Shown here: one piece after another, positions 23,449 through 24,273 of the stretch
How the letters are laid out: each line of letters begins with the position of its first letter
Numbering within the stretch: position 1 is the first letter of the stretch
Assembly: GCA_039199225.1 (NCBI GenBank)
Contig: JBCCSZ010000092.1
Coordinates: 1 to 24,273 of the forward strand
Direction of reading: 5' to 3'
From: JBCCSZ01 sp039199225
GTDB lineage: Bacteria > Bacteroidota > Bacteroidia > Chitinophagales > Saprospiraceae
DNA: 24,273 bases
Notes under the pieces: model-generated
Databases searched by the model: none
Seen by the model: the letters and a program-made list of their open reading frames with translations, nothing else
Told to the model about the DNA's origin: nothing
Made by a program: the position numbers and the translations under genes

Positions 23449-24273
23449 TCAACCCAAAGCAATCATTTTCAAGAGCCATTCCTTTTCCGTCAGGATCGAC
23501 TCTGCTGCGATGGCCTTTTCCAAGTCGATGTATTTGGACTTTTGGAAGGGAGACACTTTGATCAGCTTGTTGAGGTACTTGATAAAATTGAGGTAATTTT
23601 TCCGGTGATAACCAATCACCTTTTTGCGCCGGATGAAAACCAGCATGGTCTGCAGGTGGGAATCCAGCAGCATGTTTTCTTCCAGTTCGTAGTAAATCTT
23701 GGCAGCCAGGGTTTTGGCGCTGAGGTTCATCAGCAGGTCTTTATAGTCGGCCAATTGCAAGAGACTGAGTGCCTCATCCAGGTTTTTGCGGCCGTAAGCT
23801 AACATGGCCATATTAAAGGCATAGGTACTTTGCTTGTGCTCTTCCTCCAAATGATTTTGGTAATGCTTGATAAAGGACTCCACCCAACTGAACTCCTCCA
23901 CTTTAAGTCCCATCGCAACGATGTTCTGAAAAGTAAAACGAGACAGGATACCGTTGAGAAATAAAACTTCCGACTGCAAGGCGTTTTTGTATAAATCCAA
24001 ACCCTCCCGAGCAAAAGTTTTATGCCCCTCGTTCAAGCGACGGATGCAAAAATTGATGGCCAGCAAGTACAGGTTTCGCAACTCATCCAAGGAAAAGCGA
24101 TCGGCATTTTGCACCAGCAGATTCCGAAATCTGAAGAAATAGTCTTCTCGCTCCGGATTGGTCAGGGCGCGATAGCAATTCAGATAAGTATCAACCGTAG
24201 GATTTTCGGTCAAGCCCTTCTGATCGATGTAGGACAGTATTTCTTTGAACATCCCCAGTTCGTGGTCTGCCCG
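23449..24273 (-). CDS. helical-repeat (TPR-like) protein, 5' end outside window
   Basis: The frame is open through the right edge: upstream of the ATG at 24252 it continues as RADHELG, so the gene very likely starts outside the window and only its C-terminal part is seen. About 274 residues are visible, almost entirely amphipathic helices with TPR-like spacing (YLNCYRALTNPEREDYFFRF, FAREGLDLYKNALQ, YAFNMAMLAYGRKNLDEALS, LAAKIYYELEENMLLDSHLQ). The C-terminus has a basic helix (IRRKKVIGYHRKNYLNFIKY) and ends KEWLLKMIALG. No enzymatic motif is present. It could be a scaffold or a sensor, but I cannot assign a function. Confidence 0.75.
   Translation of the reverse strand, partial: RADHELGMFKEILSYIDQKGLTENPTVDTYLNCYRALTNPEREDYFFRFRNLLVQNADRFSLDELRNLYLLAINFCIRRLNEGHKTFAREGLDLYKNALQSEVLFLNGILSRFTFQNIVAMGLKVEEFSWVESFIKHYQNHLEEEHKQSTYAFNMAMLAYGRKNLDEALSLLQLADYKDLLMNLSAKTLAAKIYYELEENMLLDSHLQTMLVFIRRKKVIGYHRKNYLNFIKYLNKLIKVSPFQKSKYIDLEKAIAAESILTEKEWLLKMIALG

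Overview
The window looks like a chromosomal segment of a Bacteroidota bacterium, most likely Saprospiria (Lewinella/Haliscomenobacter-like). This is inferred from a SusC/SusD pair, Bacteroidota-type promoters (TTTG at -33, TAnnTTTG at -7), absence of clear Shine-Dalgarno sequences, giant FG-GAP/ASPIC lipoproteins, a DUF3050 protein and a Thermus-type isocitrate dehydrogenase. No rRNA, tRNA, IS element, CRISPR array or phage gene was seen.

Layout. (1) 1-2070, plus strand: a small two-helix membrane protein, then isocitrate dehydrogenase, ended by a good intrinsic terminator. (2) 20443 down to 2082, minus strand: one long PUL-like locus. In transcription order it holds a GntR-type regulator with a sugar-binding-protein-like effector domain, SusC, SusD, two tandem ~1177-residue FG-GAP/ASPIC lipoproteins, a vanadium-haloperoxidase/PAP2-type lipoprotein, a GH36-like alpha-galactosidase without a signal peptide, and an SGLT-like Na+/sugar symporter. 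(3) 20444-21044: the gntR promoter and the remains of a patatin-like phospholipase gene. (4) 21045-24273: an orphan helix-hairpin-helix protein (+), a DUF3050 protein (-), a small C-tail-anchored protein (-) and the 3' part of a helical-repeat protein (-) cut by the window edge.

How the locus may work (inference): SusC/SusD import a glycoside or glycoconjugate across the outer membrane; the FG-GAP proteins and the haloperoxidase/phosphatase-like lipoprotein act on it or on its carrier at the envelope; the symporter brings sugar across the inner membrane; and the cytoplasmic GH36 enzyme cleaves an alpha-galactoside. The GntR protein would sense the sugar.

The parts most worth a second look are non-coding. 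A complete promoter-hairpin-U-tract unit lies on the plus strand between gntR and susC and predicts a short antisense sRNA over the susC leader. A switch-like hairpin ending in a U-tract lies between susD and the first FG-GAP gene. A degenerate 7/8-bp tandem array of about 26 units begins exactly at the stop codon of the GH36 gene. Stop/start coupling with GTG starts links FG-GAP2 and the haloperoxidase gene.
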